From a virus, in IMG/VR virus record IMGVR_UViG_3300007539_000077, positions 1 through 34,522 of that record: a DNA stretch of 34,522 bases; one strand, 5' to 3'. This document shows positions 16,777-25,991 of the stretch, one piece after another. The stretch's first letter is position 1; each line of letters begins with the position of its first letter. Under the pieces are notes generated by a model, which made no database searches, was not told where the DNA came from, and saw only the letters and a program-made list of their open reading frames with translations. The position numbers and the translations under genes were made by a program.

Positions 16777-19419
16777 CTAACTCCTTATATAATTATCGTA
16801 GACGAATCCATTTGGCTGAGCATTATTCAATGCAGTAGCAGCTTGACCTGGGAAATTATAAAAGAAATCCTTGCCCTGCGTATCTGTAAATAGTCTTCTG
16901 CGAACTAATTGTATTGCATTATATTGTGCAATTAAATTTTGTCGCTGATACTGTTTAGCATCTGATCGTAAGAATGCTGGTATAAAGAATATACCAGATG
17001 ATATTTGATTATTTAATACCGCATTCAATGCTAGTAACGCGTCATAAGCTATTTGCATTTGTCCCGGATCAGTAGCAGTTAATATTGTCTGATCAATATA
17101 ACTCATAACCGCAGTTGCATTGGATAACATCTCACCAGTTATGGATCGATATTGATCGATTAAAGCTGCTATTGCCTTATATGTAGCAAACTCGTCTTTA
17201 ATCTGATTAAATATTAACAAACCTATATAATCGTTACGCCAAAGTAAATCTCTCAACGTACGTCTATTCAAATTAGTAGAATCATGAGCAGAAAAATCAC
17301 TATTTGGTGTAGGTCCTTGAATATCAACTGAAACTGTATAAGATGTTACTGTAGTAGATTGCCCCACGACAGTAGAAGTTGGTATTTGTATGTTATTGCT
17401 GAGTAGAGGACCATAACCGGGAACATTTATATTCTGTAAGTTGGTTATATCCGATATTAAGCCAGCAATTGCATTATTAGTAGCTGTAGTTAATGGCGTT
17501 CCTTGTGGGACACCAAATACCTGCGGTATATCTCCTATATTGAAATTTGAATTCCAGATACGTCCCCAACCGAAACCGAGAATATCATCTATATCATTAT
17601 CTGACAATTCATCTAATGCCTGCCCCGTGTCAGATAAACATCTGAAGAAATTGGCATTGGTAGCGACGTTAACAACATCACCATTATTTTTCAGTCGCTT
17701 CAATTTCCATTGACCAGAAGGAACTACTAATGTATTGAAAATAGGACTGTTACCATCAAACATTTCATTGATTTCATCTAAAGCTGGTCTATTATATGAA
17801 TCATAACTTATCTGTGCTAAACTTAGTATAGTAGCTGTATTTATGAATAAATCATTCAATGATTCTCGAATAGAATCAATTTGTCCTTGTTGTATTGCTT
17901 GTAACGTATAATCATTGAATCTATTTTCAGGATAATATTTTATAGACCCAGGCGGTTCATATGGTTGCAGCTCTGTCTTACTGAACATGTCATAACCATG
18001 TGATTCAAAATCTATATAATTGTTAAACTCAGCTAAGTCAAGTCCTGGATTACCATCATCACCTGGATCATTACCGCCATCAGATGTTAAGATATGAGGA
18101 AAGGCATTCCATACAGGCTCTAATTCCAATGCAGTATCAGTTTGATTAGTACTAACAACTCCTTCTGGTAACATTGATCTTATAATTGTGATACCACCAT
18201 TATCACATAAAATGTTAATCAATCCGGTCTCTCCATACCGGCCAGCAGCTCCGACAATATTATTTGCAGGATCTGGTTGTACAGATCCATATCTGGATAT
18301 GTCATAGTCATTGACATAAGCATATTTTTTGATAACAAATACATCAGTGACTTGTTTCCAATGACCATGTACCATCATTCGTAAATTATTTACAAGATCG
18401 TCAGATTGTACTGTTGTGAAATTTGCCACTTCATCATCATTCCAATTACCGGTCAAATTTGGCCAATCTAAAACAACCATCTGACCTTCAAATTTTTCTC
18501 TCATTTTTTCATTGAATGTCTGATCCTGGAATACACGTGGCGCATATTGTGCTTGTACGGTTGGAACGCCGGCTGTTGTTATTGGTAGGACATAATCACC
18601 AGGGTCTCTTACAAAAGGAGCTATTGGTAAATAACCAGTTCTAAATCGTATATCATAGTTCCATTCAGGCGATCTATCTGGCATTGAACGTGCTATGAAT
18701 TCATCATAAGGTGTTGATACAGTACTAGAGAACGTTGTACCATCTAATGACATATCAAATGTTGTGAAATCCGCTTCTTCTGCCACTATGATAGAAGCAT
18801 ATGTTTGTCCTTCTTCCACTAACATGACATCCAACGTTTTATAATTTGGTATTGGCTTAGCAACACCATCTTCTATATAAAAAACACAGAATACATCATC
18901 TACAATAAAACTATTTGATACTAAATTATGAGGACCAAATCTTATGTAACTATCATGAATGTCTAATAAATCTACTGGCTTGTTAGCAATAAATATTTTA
19001 TTTTGTCCTGGCTCTAATACTTGATCATCTTGGACAAAATAACTAAATCCTGGATCTAAAACATCTTGTAAAACTGTATTATTAGAAGTAGGAACAGTTT
19101 GCTGTAAACCATAAAATGCATATTCATTCGTTTGAGTATCTAATTGTAAAGTGCCAACATCATTTCTATCAGCTATCAAAATACCATTTGGGGTGTTACT
19201 GCCGGTATAATTGCCATGATATTGTGGAACACCTATTTGTCCAAAATTGTTAGGCATATAATATACGGTATTATTCAGTTCATGTATGTGATATGTATTA
19301 TAAGGTGACGCTGCTCTAGCCGCAAATTCTGTAAAATATAATGGGTAATATCCGTTTATAGTAAACGGTTCGGCAGGAAATGTATTGTTAGCAGAATTTA
19401 GAAAAAAAGTATTTGGCAT
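16777..19419 (-). CDS. Large uncharacterised baseplate-region structural protein
   Basis: An 880-residue protein I do not recognise. The N-terminal two-thirds are aromatic- and Asn-rich with beta-type patterns (for example NGYYPLYFTEFAARA near the start and EGQMVVLDWPNLTGNWNDDE near residue 320). Residues about 720-860 are more helical and Gln-rich (YKAIAALIDQYRSITGEML, RQNLIAQYNAIQLVRRRLF), so the C-terminus may be a coiled or helical attachment region. No catalytic motif, signal peptide or transmembrane segment is visible. It sits between the DNRLRE-like protein and the 1564-residue protein with gaps under ten bases, so it is almost certainly translated from the same late mRNA as gp25 and gp6. 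A wedge or peripheral baseplate role is inferred. Confidence 0.75.
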   Translation of the reverse strand: MPNTFFLNSANNTFPAEPFTINGYYPLYFTEFAARAASPYNTYHIHELNNTVYYMPNNFGQIGVPQYHGNYTGSNTPNGILIADRNDVGTLQLDTQTNEYAFYGLQQTVPTSNNTVLQDVLDPGFSYFVQDDQVLEPGQNKIFIANKPVDLLDIHDSYIRFGPHNLVSNSFIVDDVFCVFYIEDGVAKPIPNYKTLDVMLVEEGQTYASIIVAEEADFTTFDMSLDGTTFSSTVSTPYDEFIARSMPDRSPEWNYDIRFRTGYLPIAPFVRDPGDYVLPITTAGVPTVQAQYAPRVFQDQTFNEKMREKFEGQMVVLDWPNLTGNWNDDEVANFTTVQSDDLVNNLRMMVHGHWKQVTDVFVIKKYAYVNDYDISRYGSVQPDPANNIVGAAGRYGETGLINILCDNGGITIIRSMLPEGVVSTNQTDTALELEPVWNAFPHILTSDGGNDPGDDGNPGLDLAEFNNYIDFESHGYDMFSKTELQPYEPPGSIKYYPENRFNDYTLQAIQQGQIDSIRESLNDLFINTATILSLAQISYDSYNRPALDEINEMFDGNSPIFNTLVVPSGQWKLKRLKNNGDVVNVATNANFFRCLSDTGQALDELSDNDIDDILGFGWGRIWNSNFNIGDIPQVFGVPQGTPLTTATNNAIAGLISDITNLQNINVPGYGPLLSNNIQIPTSTVVGQSTTVTSYTVSVDIQGPTPNSDFSAHDSTNLNRRTLRDLLWRNDYIGLLIFNQIKDEFATYKAIAALIDQYRSITGEMLSNATAVMSYIDQTILTATDPGQMQIAYDALLALNAVLNNQISSGIFFIPAFLRSDAKQYQRQNLIAQYNAIQLVRRRLFTDTQGKDFFYNFPGQAATALNNAQPNGFVYDNYIRS

Positions 19420-19425
19420 AACATA

Positions 19426-20550
19426 TTATTTAACTACTTTGAAATAAAAATCATCAAATGTCTGCACATCATCTCCTCCATCACGTTCAATTTTTAATTT
19501 TATTTTATAAAATCGTTCTGGAAAGAATGAATCCATTCTTAGTTTAAAGAAACTACCATTTGTATCACAGTCAATTCTCGTAGCTGCTGTATCAAATGGT
19601 ATTATCACATCATCTGTTACAGAATCTAAAATGCTATAGAAACTTGATGTTGGTAATCTATTACCGGTCAGAAAGAATGATGATGTTGTATATGTTTTAG
19701 TAGGAAATTCAGGACGTACGCCTATTCTGAACTTTGCTATATCAGATATCCTATATTCGTCTCTGATATTTTTAATGTAAGGCACATACGTTTCAGATGA
19801 AATTTCAGCTGAGCCAGTATTCGCGAATATTGTATCATCAAATGCTACTTCTAATCTTGGCACAAATACTGTATGAGTCTCTCTTCCATAAAATTTAATT
19901 GATCCTAAAATATCACCGGATAATTCGTCGGTTTTAGAACGTTTAACAATGAATCCATTGTTAGTTATATCTTGATCAACCCAATGTTTTACTATGTCTG
20001 TGACGTTCATTCTAATATCAGGTACTTCATTTTGAAATGATTGTGAAGCTTCATATGTAGACCCGGTGATCCAAGTACCTCCGCCATTAGTATTTGTAGC
20101 TGATATATCATCACTTGAATGTGCGGATGCAGTACTCCATAATACAGCATTAGGTGTACCAGATCTATATAACCATGATACACCATTTCGAACTTCAGGA
20201 TCATCATTGAATGTTCCATTACCATTTGTCCATGATTCGGAAACAGGATAAGCCTCTAAGCTATAACTACGTAGCAAATCTTCAGATTCGGCAGCAAACA
20301 TTTTAAGATATACTGATGCTGAATTAGCTGTGTTACCTAAAGGTGGAATTTTCCCATTGTTAATTGCAGTACGCAGTGTATTAATTTCAGAACCAAAGTC
20401 TATCAATATTCTAGTATTAAAAGTATCAGAAAAATCAGCAGACGCTGATGATAATTTGATAAGTTCCAATATCTGATCAACACCGGTATTACGTTCAGTG
20501 AATCTTTCATAAATAGTAGCATCGCGTTCAGCGTAAAATAATCTATACAT
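19426..20550 (-). CDS. DNRLRE-like virion protein in the baseplate operon
   Basis: A 374-residue protein. Residues about 82-206 have the order of conserved aromatic patches seen in DNRLRE-type jelly rolls: YLKMFAAESEDLLRSYSLEAY, then SESWTNGNGTF, GVSWLYRSG, GGTWITG, and DIRMNVTDIVKHWVDQDITNNGFIVKRS. Such domains are found on surface and fibre proteins. The C-terminal ~120 residues form another beta-rich segment ending FERFYKIKLKIERDG-like strands. It directly follows gp6 and precedes an 880-residue structural protein, with gaps of a few bases. This suggests a baseplate component added onto the wedge. The family assignment is by motif only. Confidence 0.7.
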   Translation of the reverse strand: MYRLFYAERDATIYERFTERNTGVDQILELIKLSSASADFSDTFNTRILIDFGSEINTLRTAINNGKIPPLGNTANSASVYLKMFAAESEDLLRSYSLEAYPVSESWTNGNGTFNDDPEVRNGVSWLYRSGTPNAVLWSTASAHSSDDISATNTNGGGTWITGSTYEASQSFQNEVPDIRMNVTDIVKHWVDQDITNNGFIVKRSKTDELSGDILGSIKFYGRETHTVFVPRLEVAFDDTIFANTGSAEISSETYVPYIKNIRDEYRISDIAKFRIGVRPEFPTKTYTTSSFFLTGNRLPTSSFYSILDSVTDDVIIPFDTAATRIDCDTNGSFFKLRMDSFFPERFYKIKLKIERDGGDDVQTFDDFYFKVVK

Positions 20551-20552
20551 AG

Positions 20553-22409
20553 TTATACATTTACAGTTCTACCTTGAATATCTCGATTTGGATATTTTAC
20601 TTCAAAAATGCATGGATCTAAGCTAGGGTATAATATTCCATGTTTAGTTGCACTAGCAATATCGTATAAGTTTCCGGAATAACCATTTGCGGTTGAATAT
20701 TTGTTTTCTATTTCAAAACTTGTAACAGTTTGTACGCCTTCGACTAAATCTAGATCTGCCCTAATAGCATTCATATCAATGCTTCCATTTATTTGCATTC
20801 TGTCAACGTTGAACAATACTTTTAATCTTTCAATACAATTTAGTACTGCTTGATTAGAATTATAATTTGGTCTAGCTACAATTTCAAAATTCAAAGCTAT
20901 ATTGACAATGAACGCATCTTTTATATTAATAGCATCAGTTAACATACGATATTCAGATAAGTATGTTCTGATATTTTCTTTAACTGCTAAGTTAGCCGGC
21001 GTTAAGTTTTTATTCTCATCTAAAGATAAAACATAAAGATTCAATGCTAATGGATTTTGAATTGTATAGCTAGGATAACTCTGATCATGTGTATTGATCT
21101 GAGTATCACCTACTATATAAGCTTTATCAACAGATCCATATCTACGTGGCATTGCATAAATCCTAGAAATATAATCTTCTCTTGTAATTGCTCTATTCTG
21201 TGCTGCAAAGCTGGCGATTGCATTTTGTCTAATATTTTCAATTGATTCTCGATCTCCACCGCCGGTGATAGCACCTGGATTAATTATCGCCAATGTCTCT
21301 TTAGTATCATCTAAATTTACAGTAGAGCCTTCATTAAGATATGTGACGTCGTTTACTTCTGTGATAGTATTAACTCCGGTATTATCATTTATTCCTCCCC
21401 CAACGGTATATGTTACGGTAAGCGTTGTATTACTAGGAGCTAATCCATATGTACTCGTATAAAGAAAATTAGACGGATCTAAATTATTGTTAGTTGTTCT
21501 TCTTAAATATTCAAGACCTAAACCTACATTTTTCGGATTTGGTATAATCTCTTCATCAGCGTCAGAACTGATGCCAGACCCGAATTGTATTTCAACTTTA
21601 TTATCAGCTCTAGTTCTAGTTACAAATCTCCTAGGAGTTTTCTTCAATTTCAAAATATAAGGAACACTTGATCTGAATTGACTAAGTGTCGGGTCATTGA
21701 AAGGAATATTTAAAATATCATCAAATACAGTATCTTGGGCTAGATAATCCACTTCACGCCATTCATTACCAGCCGAATCTTTGATACTTACAATGTCTAT
21801 GACATTATCTTCTGATAATACAATTTTGTCATAAGCTTTAGGATCATTGAAAATATATTCCTGTGTATTAACTTCTCCAGATACTATATCAGCTTCCTTT
21901 TTAAGTAAGTATCTTGCTACATCTCCTGATGCATTTAGTTCATAAACTGTTATTTCTGGGTCATTATTAAAATCGATAGGCTCAACAGTTCTATATAAAA
22001 CATCAGCATCAGATGTCATAGTCATACCAGCTGCTATAGACAATGCATAGCGCATATCTGGTTCAATGTTAGTGCCAGTGCCTATGGCTGGCACTAATTG
22101 GTATACATCTATTTTACCAGTAGCTGCAGAAAAATTTCTAGCATCATATCCAAATAATTTGGACAATGTGATAATGCTACTGCGTTCTTGCGCTAAACTC
22201 AGTATTGATTCTCTAAAAGCTGTATCCGTGTAATATGATAACACATCACCAACATATGATGACATTTCCATAAATAACATACCTGGTGATGTTTCATTGA
22301 AATCACTATATGTATTTGGAAAATAATTTTTTGTAAAATTGATTAGATTCTGCCGAAATTGTGCAAAATCTTTATTCAAATATTTTACTTCTTTTTTAAT
22401 TTGTGTCAT
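20553..22409 (-). CDS. 6: Baseplate wedge protein gp6 (baseplate J-like)
   Basis: A 618-residue gp6-type protein, which forms the ring of the contractile-tail baseplate by dimerising between wedges. The N-terminus is characteristic: YLNKDFAQFRQNLINFTKNY, then FNETSPGMLFMEMSSYVGDVLSYYTD, with ARNFSAATG after it. The middle carries RTRADNKVEIQFGSGISSD and the baseplate-J-like region IENIRQNAIASFAAQNRAITREDY. It is close to the length of T4 gp6 (about 660). It follows gp25, as in T4. Its own start is preceded by GAGAT a few bases upstream and lies 13 bases after the gp25 stop. Confidence 0.92.
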   Translation of the reverse strand: MTQIKKEVKYLNKDFAQFRQNLINFTKNYFPNTYSDFNETSPGMLFMEMSSYVGDVLSYYTDTAFRESILSLAQERSSIITLSKLFGYDARNFSAATGKIDVYQLVPAIGTGTNIEPDMRYALSIAAGMTMTSDADVLYRTVEPIDFNNDPEITVYELNASGDVARYLLKKEADIVSGEVNTQEYIFNDPKAYDKIVLSEDNVIDIVSIKDSAGNEWREVDYLAQDTVFDDILNIPFNDPTLSQFRSSVPYILKLKKTPRRFVTRTRADNKVEIQFGSGISSDADEEIIPNPKNVGLGLEYLRRTTNNNLDPSNFLYTSTYGLAPSNTTLTVTYTVGGGINDNTGVNTITEVNDVTYLNEGSTVNLDDTKETLAIINPGAITGGGDRESIENIRQNAIASFAAQNRAITREDYISRIYAMPRRYGSVDKAYIVGDTQINTHDQSYPSYTIQNPLALNLYVLSLDENKNLTPANLAVKENIRTYLSEYRMLTDAINIKDAFIVNIALNFEIVARPNYNSNQAVLNCIERLKVLFNVDRMQINGSIDMNAIRADLDLVEGVQTVTSFEIENKYSTANGYSGNLYDIASATKHGILYPSLDPCIFEVKYPNRDIQGRTVNV

Positions 22410-22422
22410 AATTCATATCTCA

Positions 22423-22998
22423 TTAATATGTACCCGGCGATGTGACAGGAGCGGAACTGATTGGAACTAATTGAAATGATTGCTGAGCAGTATTTGTCAC
22501 TGCAGTTTCTTCTGTATCAATCTGTAATATAGTTTCTTCATCTAACAATACATTGATTATTATGTTAGCTCCCAATGTAGTAACTGAAACATCAAATTTG
22601 ATACTAAATCTATTTAATACTCTATCCTGAGTTACCATTAAATTATTCAGAGTAGCATATGGTAACCAATATCGAAAATCATTTCTAATTGATTGTTCTA
22701 AACCTGTCAATGTTTGATCAGTTAAATTTTCAAAAAGAGTATCAAAAATATCAGTTCCTAGATTAGGCTGCATAAATCGTTCACCTTTTCTAGTCAGTAA
22801 CAATGATTTGATATTGCTTACAACTTGTTCTAATGTTGTGTATGATTGCACAAAAACTGATCCACCATCAGATGATCCAGACGCATAATTTGAAAATTCA
22901 GAAAATGCAGATGCAGGTCTATTGAATGGCAATTTTATGCCTAGTGCAACATTAGGTGTTGTGTTAAACGGTTCTAATCTGTAGATTGGTCTGGCCAT
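22423..22998 (-). CDS. 25: Baseplate wedge protein gp25
   Basis: A 191-residue gp25/GpW-like protein; gp25 clamps the wedge at the sheath-baseplate junction and helps start sheath assembly. The diagnostic segment is residues 53-92: YTTLEQVVSNIKSLLLTRKG, ERFMQPNLGTDI and FDTLFEN. It is longer than T4 gp25 (132 residues), with an N-terminal extension (MARPIYRLEPFNTTPN) and a short C-terminal tail rich in Pro, Ser and Thr. The start codon overlaps the preceding stop as TAATG, indicating coupled translation with the 138-residue protein upstream. Confidence 0.93.
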   Translation of the reverse strand: MARPIYRLEPFNTTPNVALGIKLPFNRPASAFSEFSNYASGSSDGGSVFVQSYTTLEQVVSNIKSLLLTRKGERFMQPNLGTDIFDTLFENLTDQTLTGLEQSIRNDFRYWLPYATLNNLMVTQDRVLNRFSIKFDVSVTTLGANIIINVLLDEETILQIDTEETAVTNTAQQSFQLVPISSAPVTSPGTY

Positions 22999-23414
22999 TA
23001 TCTACGACCCTTCTTTTTATCAATGGCTGTCATCAGAGCAGAATAATCCTTATTCATGATGTTCAAAACATTAGCAACAGCTTCATTTGATGTATCAACA
23101 GGCCGGCCATCGATATCAGTAGTTGGCGTGACATCTGGCTCTGAACTCATCATGCTCAATCCAGATTCAACTAATGGACCTGTATTCATTTCAGCAAAGT
23201 TTGTAGCCGTCGCTGTATCATTCAACAGATCATTCAGAATGGAATTCTTTGAGAATGTCTTCTTTGTGACAGGCTTTCTGCGCTGCGGTTTGGCATGCAT
23301 TGGCTGCCGTTGTTCTGATAACACATCTTTCAGTATAGGCAGAAGTTCTTCAGTTAGAACATCTCTCATTTCCTGTCTGATCATTTGCCTTAAAGCTTGT
23401 GTAAATTTACCCAT
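22998..23414 (-). CDS. Uncharacterised late protein before gp25
   Basis: A 138-residue protein I do not recognise. The N-terminal ~35 residues are an amphipathic helix (QALRQMIRQEMRDVLTEELL), followed by a basic stretch (KPQRRKPVTKKTFSKN), a disordered-looking middle, a helix near residues 108-130 and a basic C-terminus KKKGRR. It starts a late unit, with the CATATTTATA motif 13 bases before the ATG, and it is coupled to gp25 through TAATG. Its place between the hub/peptidase genes and gp25 suggests a baseplate assembly factor or minor component; that is inference. Confidence 0.7.
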   Translation of the reverse strand: MGKFTQALRQMIRQEMRDVLTEELLPILKDVLSEQRQPMHAKPQRRKPVTKKTFSKNSILNDLLNDTATATNFAEMNTGPLVESGLSMMSSEPDVTPTTDIDGRPVDTSNEAVANVLNIMNKDYSALMTAIDKKKGRR

Positions 23415-23427
23415 AGTATTACTTTAC

Positions 23428-23437
23428 TATAAATATG
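23428..23437 (-). promoter_or_regulatory. Late-promoter-like motif (CATATTTATA)
   Basis: Exact copy on the coding strand, followed by GTAAAG, in the 36-base gap before the gene starting at 23414. No -35-type TTG lies 19-21 bases upstream. It would drive the unit with gp25, gp6 and the large baseplate proteins down to 12080, because no later copy occurs until 12066. Confidence 0.6.
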
Positions 23438-23450
23438 AAATGTAACAGAA

Positions 23451-24599
23451 TTATACTTGTCTTTGCTCAATTATCAATGACTGAGTAGATTCTTCAAATA
23501 TAAACACATTTCCTACCCATGGACGTTCAGTCACTAAGCCGGTAGATACTAGTCTAGTAGATTTCGCTGCACGTGAGAGCGATTCCTGACTATCAGGAGG
23601 TATCGGATGTACAGTTATATGAAAATGAGGAGCTGTTCCTGCTTTAGATATATGTGCATATTCATTAATAAATCTGAAGAGAGGTTCGCCATCAAATCTG
23701 TAATTGGCAGGTGATCCTGATATACCATGTAATATTTCTTCTATTTGACTTACATATGATCTAGGTTTCACAACAAAATCCATAGCATTACCATAAGTAT
23801 GATTACTTTTATATCCTAAGTTTTGATGAAATATATCATTGCCTCCTGTAAATGCGAGTTCTGCGTCCGGTAACTCACGTTTTATTTCATTGATTACGAA
23901 TATGACCCAACTAGCAAGTATATTTGAAATATCGCCACCATTCGAAATTTCGCCAACCGATTTTCCAGTTATACGTCTTCCTTTTTCGCCATATTTAAAA
24001 GCTCTCAATACTCTTCGCAATCTATTAGCATTAGGATGACCGTCACTATCTTCCGGTCTCCATTTAATGCCCGAATAATTGTCTTCTGTATATTCTAAAT
24101 CATTTCTTTTCAATTCACCGATACCCCAAGATGGTACTGTCGGCGGCAATCCTAAGGCAATAGGAGTAGCTTCAGCTGTACCCGTAGAAAACCAATCATG
24201 TAAAACATTGGCCATGGATTCGGCACATTCAACAGTAGTCTTACCCTTTGCTGCATTGTCTGCCATTACTGTCTTGATTCGATTTGTTAAAGCCTGTGAT
24301 GGTGCCTTACCTTTATATAATGGCAGCATTCCCAACGCAATACTTTTGGCAAATCTGGGTAATTGTCTTTCAAGTAATGTAATGCCATCAGAAAAAAGAC
24401 CGCCGGGAAATGCTTGTAGAAGACTTGAAATGATTTCGCCGGCGGCGTCCACTGAAGCTGAAGGTGGTACAACCCCACGGCTATATTCTACTATAGCATC
24501 GAAAATCTCTAAAAATTTTTCTTTTGATGTGGTATCAAAATTTATGTCAGAGAAAATGGTTACTAAACTTTCCTGCAATTTGCTTTTATCCAAAGGCAT
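23451..24599 (-). CDS. Tail-associated peptidase with M15-type zinc site
   Basis: A 382-residue protein read from the ATG at 24599, which overlaps the stop of the hub gene (TAATG) and has GAGGAG about 12 bases upstream; the frame is open to another ATG at 24641. The C-terminal half carries the zinc-peptidase signature SNHTYGNAMDF (His267, Asp274) and PHFHITVH (His325, His327), as in the M15/D-Ala-D-Ala carboxypeptidase and L-Ala-D-Glu endopeptidase group. The N-terminal ~150 residues are helical and unassigned. Encoded immediately after the gp5-like hub, it probably cuts peptidoglycan cross-links during tail penetration, supplying what the gp5 lysozyme domain does in T4. A lysis endolysin is the alternative; position favours a tail enzyme. 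Confidence 0.8.
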   Translation of the reverse strand: MPLDKSKLQESLVTIFSDINFDTTSKEKFLEIFDAIVEYSRGVVPPSASVDAAGEIISSLLQAFPGGLFSDGITLLERQLPRFAKSIALGMLPLYKGKAPSQALTNRIKTVMADNAAKGKTTVECAESMANVLHDWFSTGTAEATPIALGLPPTVPSWGIGELKRNDLEYTEDNYSGIKWRPEDSDGHPNANRLRRVLRAFKYGEKGRRITGKSVGEISNGGDISNILASWVIFVINEIKRELPDAELAFTGGNDIFHQNLGYKSNHTYGNAMDFVVKPRSYVSQIEEILHGISGSPANYRFDGEPLFRFINEYAHISKAGTAPHFHITVHPIPPDSQESLSRAAKSTRLVSTGLVTERPWVGNVFIFEESTQSLIIEQRQV

Positions 24600-25612
24600 T
24601 ACTGTCTCATTCTCCTCAATCTTTGCAACAAGTTGAAACATGCCCCAAGATTGGTGGCAGGGCCGGTAGGTCCTACACCGGTCGCAAAACTATCAACACC
24701 GCGTGTCAGATTTGACAATTCTGTTAATGCACCTTCCAAGATATCAAACAACTCATCCATGTCCATTGCCCAGTTAGGAGTTGCAATAGATACTGTATTT
24801 TTGGCAGACAATACTATTTCATCTCGCTTGGAATTGAACACTAAACGGTCTGCTGTCAATAATATCTGTGAATTCTCATATCTGGAAAGCGATTTCACAG
24901 TACGTCCAATGTTAGATTGTGACAGTGTAGTTGAATTTATTTTTTGTTTTGATGACATTATGATGCTACTGGCAGTGTCATCAGGATTTTCAATTGTGTA
25001 ATAGTTACCTCCCGTTTTCAAACCACATGAAATAGTAACAATTGGATCAGAAGCATTATTACTTCTCCAAAATGGCCGTTGTTGATAACCTGTAGCTGGT
25101 AATACAGTGCCTGAAAATCTTATAGCAGATCCATGCCGATCCTGCAGAATCATGTCGCCTTCATATGGCTGTATAGGTATGATGTCACGTTCTTGAAATG
25201 AAATATTATTATCTCTTGTGTTCGTAGGATTTTCAACTGATAATCCTGTGTCTAATATATCATTACTGCTCCCCTCAACAATTTGAGAATGATTAGGAAA
25301 TTTGTTACTATTAACAGAGTGATATGATGATAGAACGTTTAGGTAATATGTTCTATCGCCATTAAAAGTGCCTGTCGTGCCATCAATAGCACCTACAATT
25401 AAAACTATTTCGCCAGGCAATGGCACTTTGTAAAAATTCATATTGAATGGACAGGCTAATGCTACTTCGGAGCCGGCGTAATGTGACGCTCCACGAACAC
25501 GAACTAAAACTGATCCCTGAGGTATTTCAATATTTGGTTCATTAAATTTACTCCTCTGTATTGTCGACAGATCCGATGATATTACTTCGGCTGTTCCTAT
25601 CTCTCTTACCAT
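24599..25612 (-). CDS. 5: gp5-like baseplate hub protein lacking the lysozyme domain
   Basis: A 337-residue protein. Residues 31-105 form the OB-fold seen at the N-terminus of T4 gp5 (SVLVRVRGASHY, FYKVPLPGEIVLIVGAIDG, YYLNVLSSYHS). After a middle region (YEGDMILQDRHGSAIRFSG) the C-terminus has beta strands SQILLTADRLVFNSKRDEIV and then a helix with DMDELFDILEGAL. T4 gp5 is 575 residues and has a lysozyme and a triple beta-helix spike; here both are missing or greatly shortened. The start is supported by AGGAG six bases before the ATG, although it overlaps the previous gene by 65 bases. The peptidase gene follows with a TAATG overlap. Confidence 0.82.
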   Translation of the reverse strand: MVREIGTAEVISSDLSTIQRSKFNEPNIEIPQGSVLVRVRGASHYAGSEVALACPFNMNFYKVPLPGEIVLIVGAIDGTTGTFNGDRTYYLNVLSSYHSVNSNKFPNHSQIVEGSSNDILDTGLSVENPTNTRDNNISFQERDIIPIQPYEGDMILQDRHGSAIRFSGTVLPATGYQQRPFWRSNNASDPIVTISCGLKTGGNYYTIENPDDTASSIIMSSKQKINSTTLSQSNIGRTVKSLSRYENSQILLTADRLVFNSKRDEIVLSAKNTVSIATPNWAMDMDELFDILEGALTELSNLTRGVDSFATGVGPTGPATNLGACFNLLQRLRRMRQ

Positions 25613-25964
25613 CCTCTTCTCCTGATTTTATCTTTTCAATTTCTTCTTCAGCTGTTTTCAGAAGTTGATCTCGCTCTTCATCTGTTAATAACAGGCTGCC
25701 TTCTTCATCACGTTTATTACCTGCTACTAATCGTTGCACAACTGCTGCCAACTTGACCAGAGCATCGTCATTTTTAACTGACACTTCGAGGTAATCTTTG
25801 ATCATAGGAACGATGACTGTGGCATCGCCAACATTGTTAATCATTGGCTGCAATTCTTTGATAAGGCCTTCTATCTGCCTGGACTTGCGTTTGGAATTGT
25901 GATATATGTCCTTCATCAAGTCAGAAAAGGTAGTTCCCTTGAACAGTTCAAATTCAGTACTCAT
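25548..25964 (-). CDS. Uncharacterised conserved late protein upstream of the hub gene
   Basis: A 138-residue, mainly helical protein. The N-terminal 110 residues (FKGTTFSDLMKDIYHNSKRK, IVPMIKDYLEVSVKNDDALV, KLAAVVQRLV) look familiar from marine T4-like phages, where, as far as I know, no function is assigned. The C-terminus is highly charged and probably disordered (EEEIEKIKSGEEDGKRDRNS). It is the first gene of a late unit: the CATATTTATA motif is only 11 bases before its ATG. Its end overlaps the hub gene by 65 bases in another frame. A baseplate assembly chaperone is possible but not shown. Confidence 0.75.
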   Translation of the reverse strand: MSTEFELFKGTTFSDLMKDIYHNSKRKSRQIEGLIKELQPMINNVGDATVIVPMIKDYLEVSVKNDDALVKLAAVVQRLVAGNKRDEEGSLLLTDEERDQLLKTAEEEIEKIKSGEEDGKRDRNSRSNIIGSVDNTEE

Positions 25965-25975
25965 AGACTCTTTGC

Positions 25976-25985
25976 TATAAATATG
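25976..25985 (-). promoter_or_regulatory. Late-promoter-like motif (CATATTTATA)
   Basis: Exact copy on the coding strand followed by GCAAAG, in the gap between the gp55 gene and the first late baseplate gene. If transcription starts about six bases after the motif, the mRNA leader is only around six bases, nearly leaderless. Confidence 0.6.
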
Positions 25986-25991
25986 AAACCG

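Noticed and set aside
22419-22428. CATATTAATG before gp6 as a further late motif
   Set aside because: It differs at several positions from the motif, overlaps the gp25 stop codon and gp6 is already covered by the unit starting at 23414.
24600-24641. ATG at 24641 as the start of the M15-type peptidase
   Set aside because: It would add 14 residues overlapping the hub gene; the TAATG at 24599 with GAGGAG upstream is the better start, although not proven.
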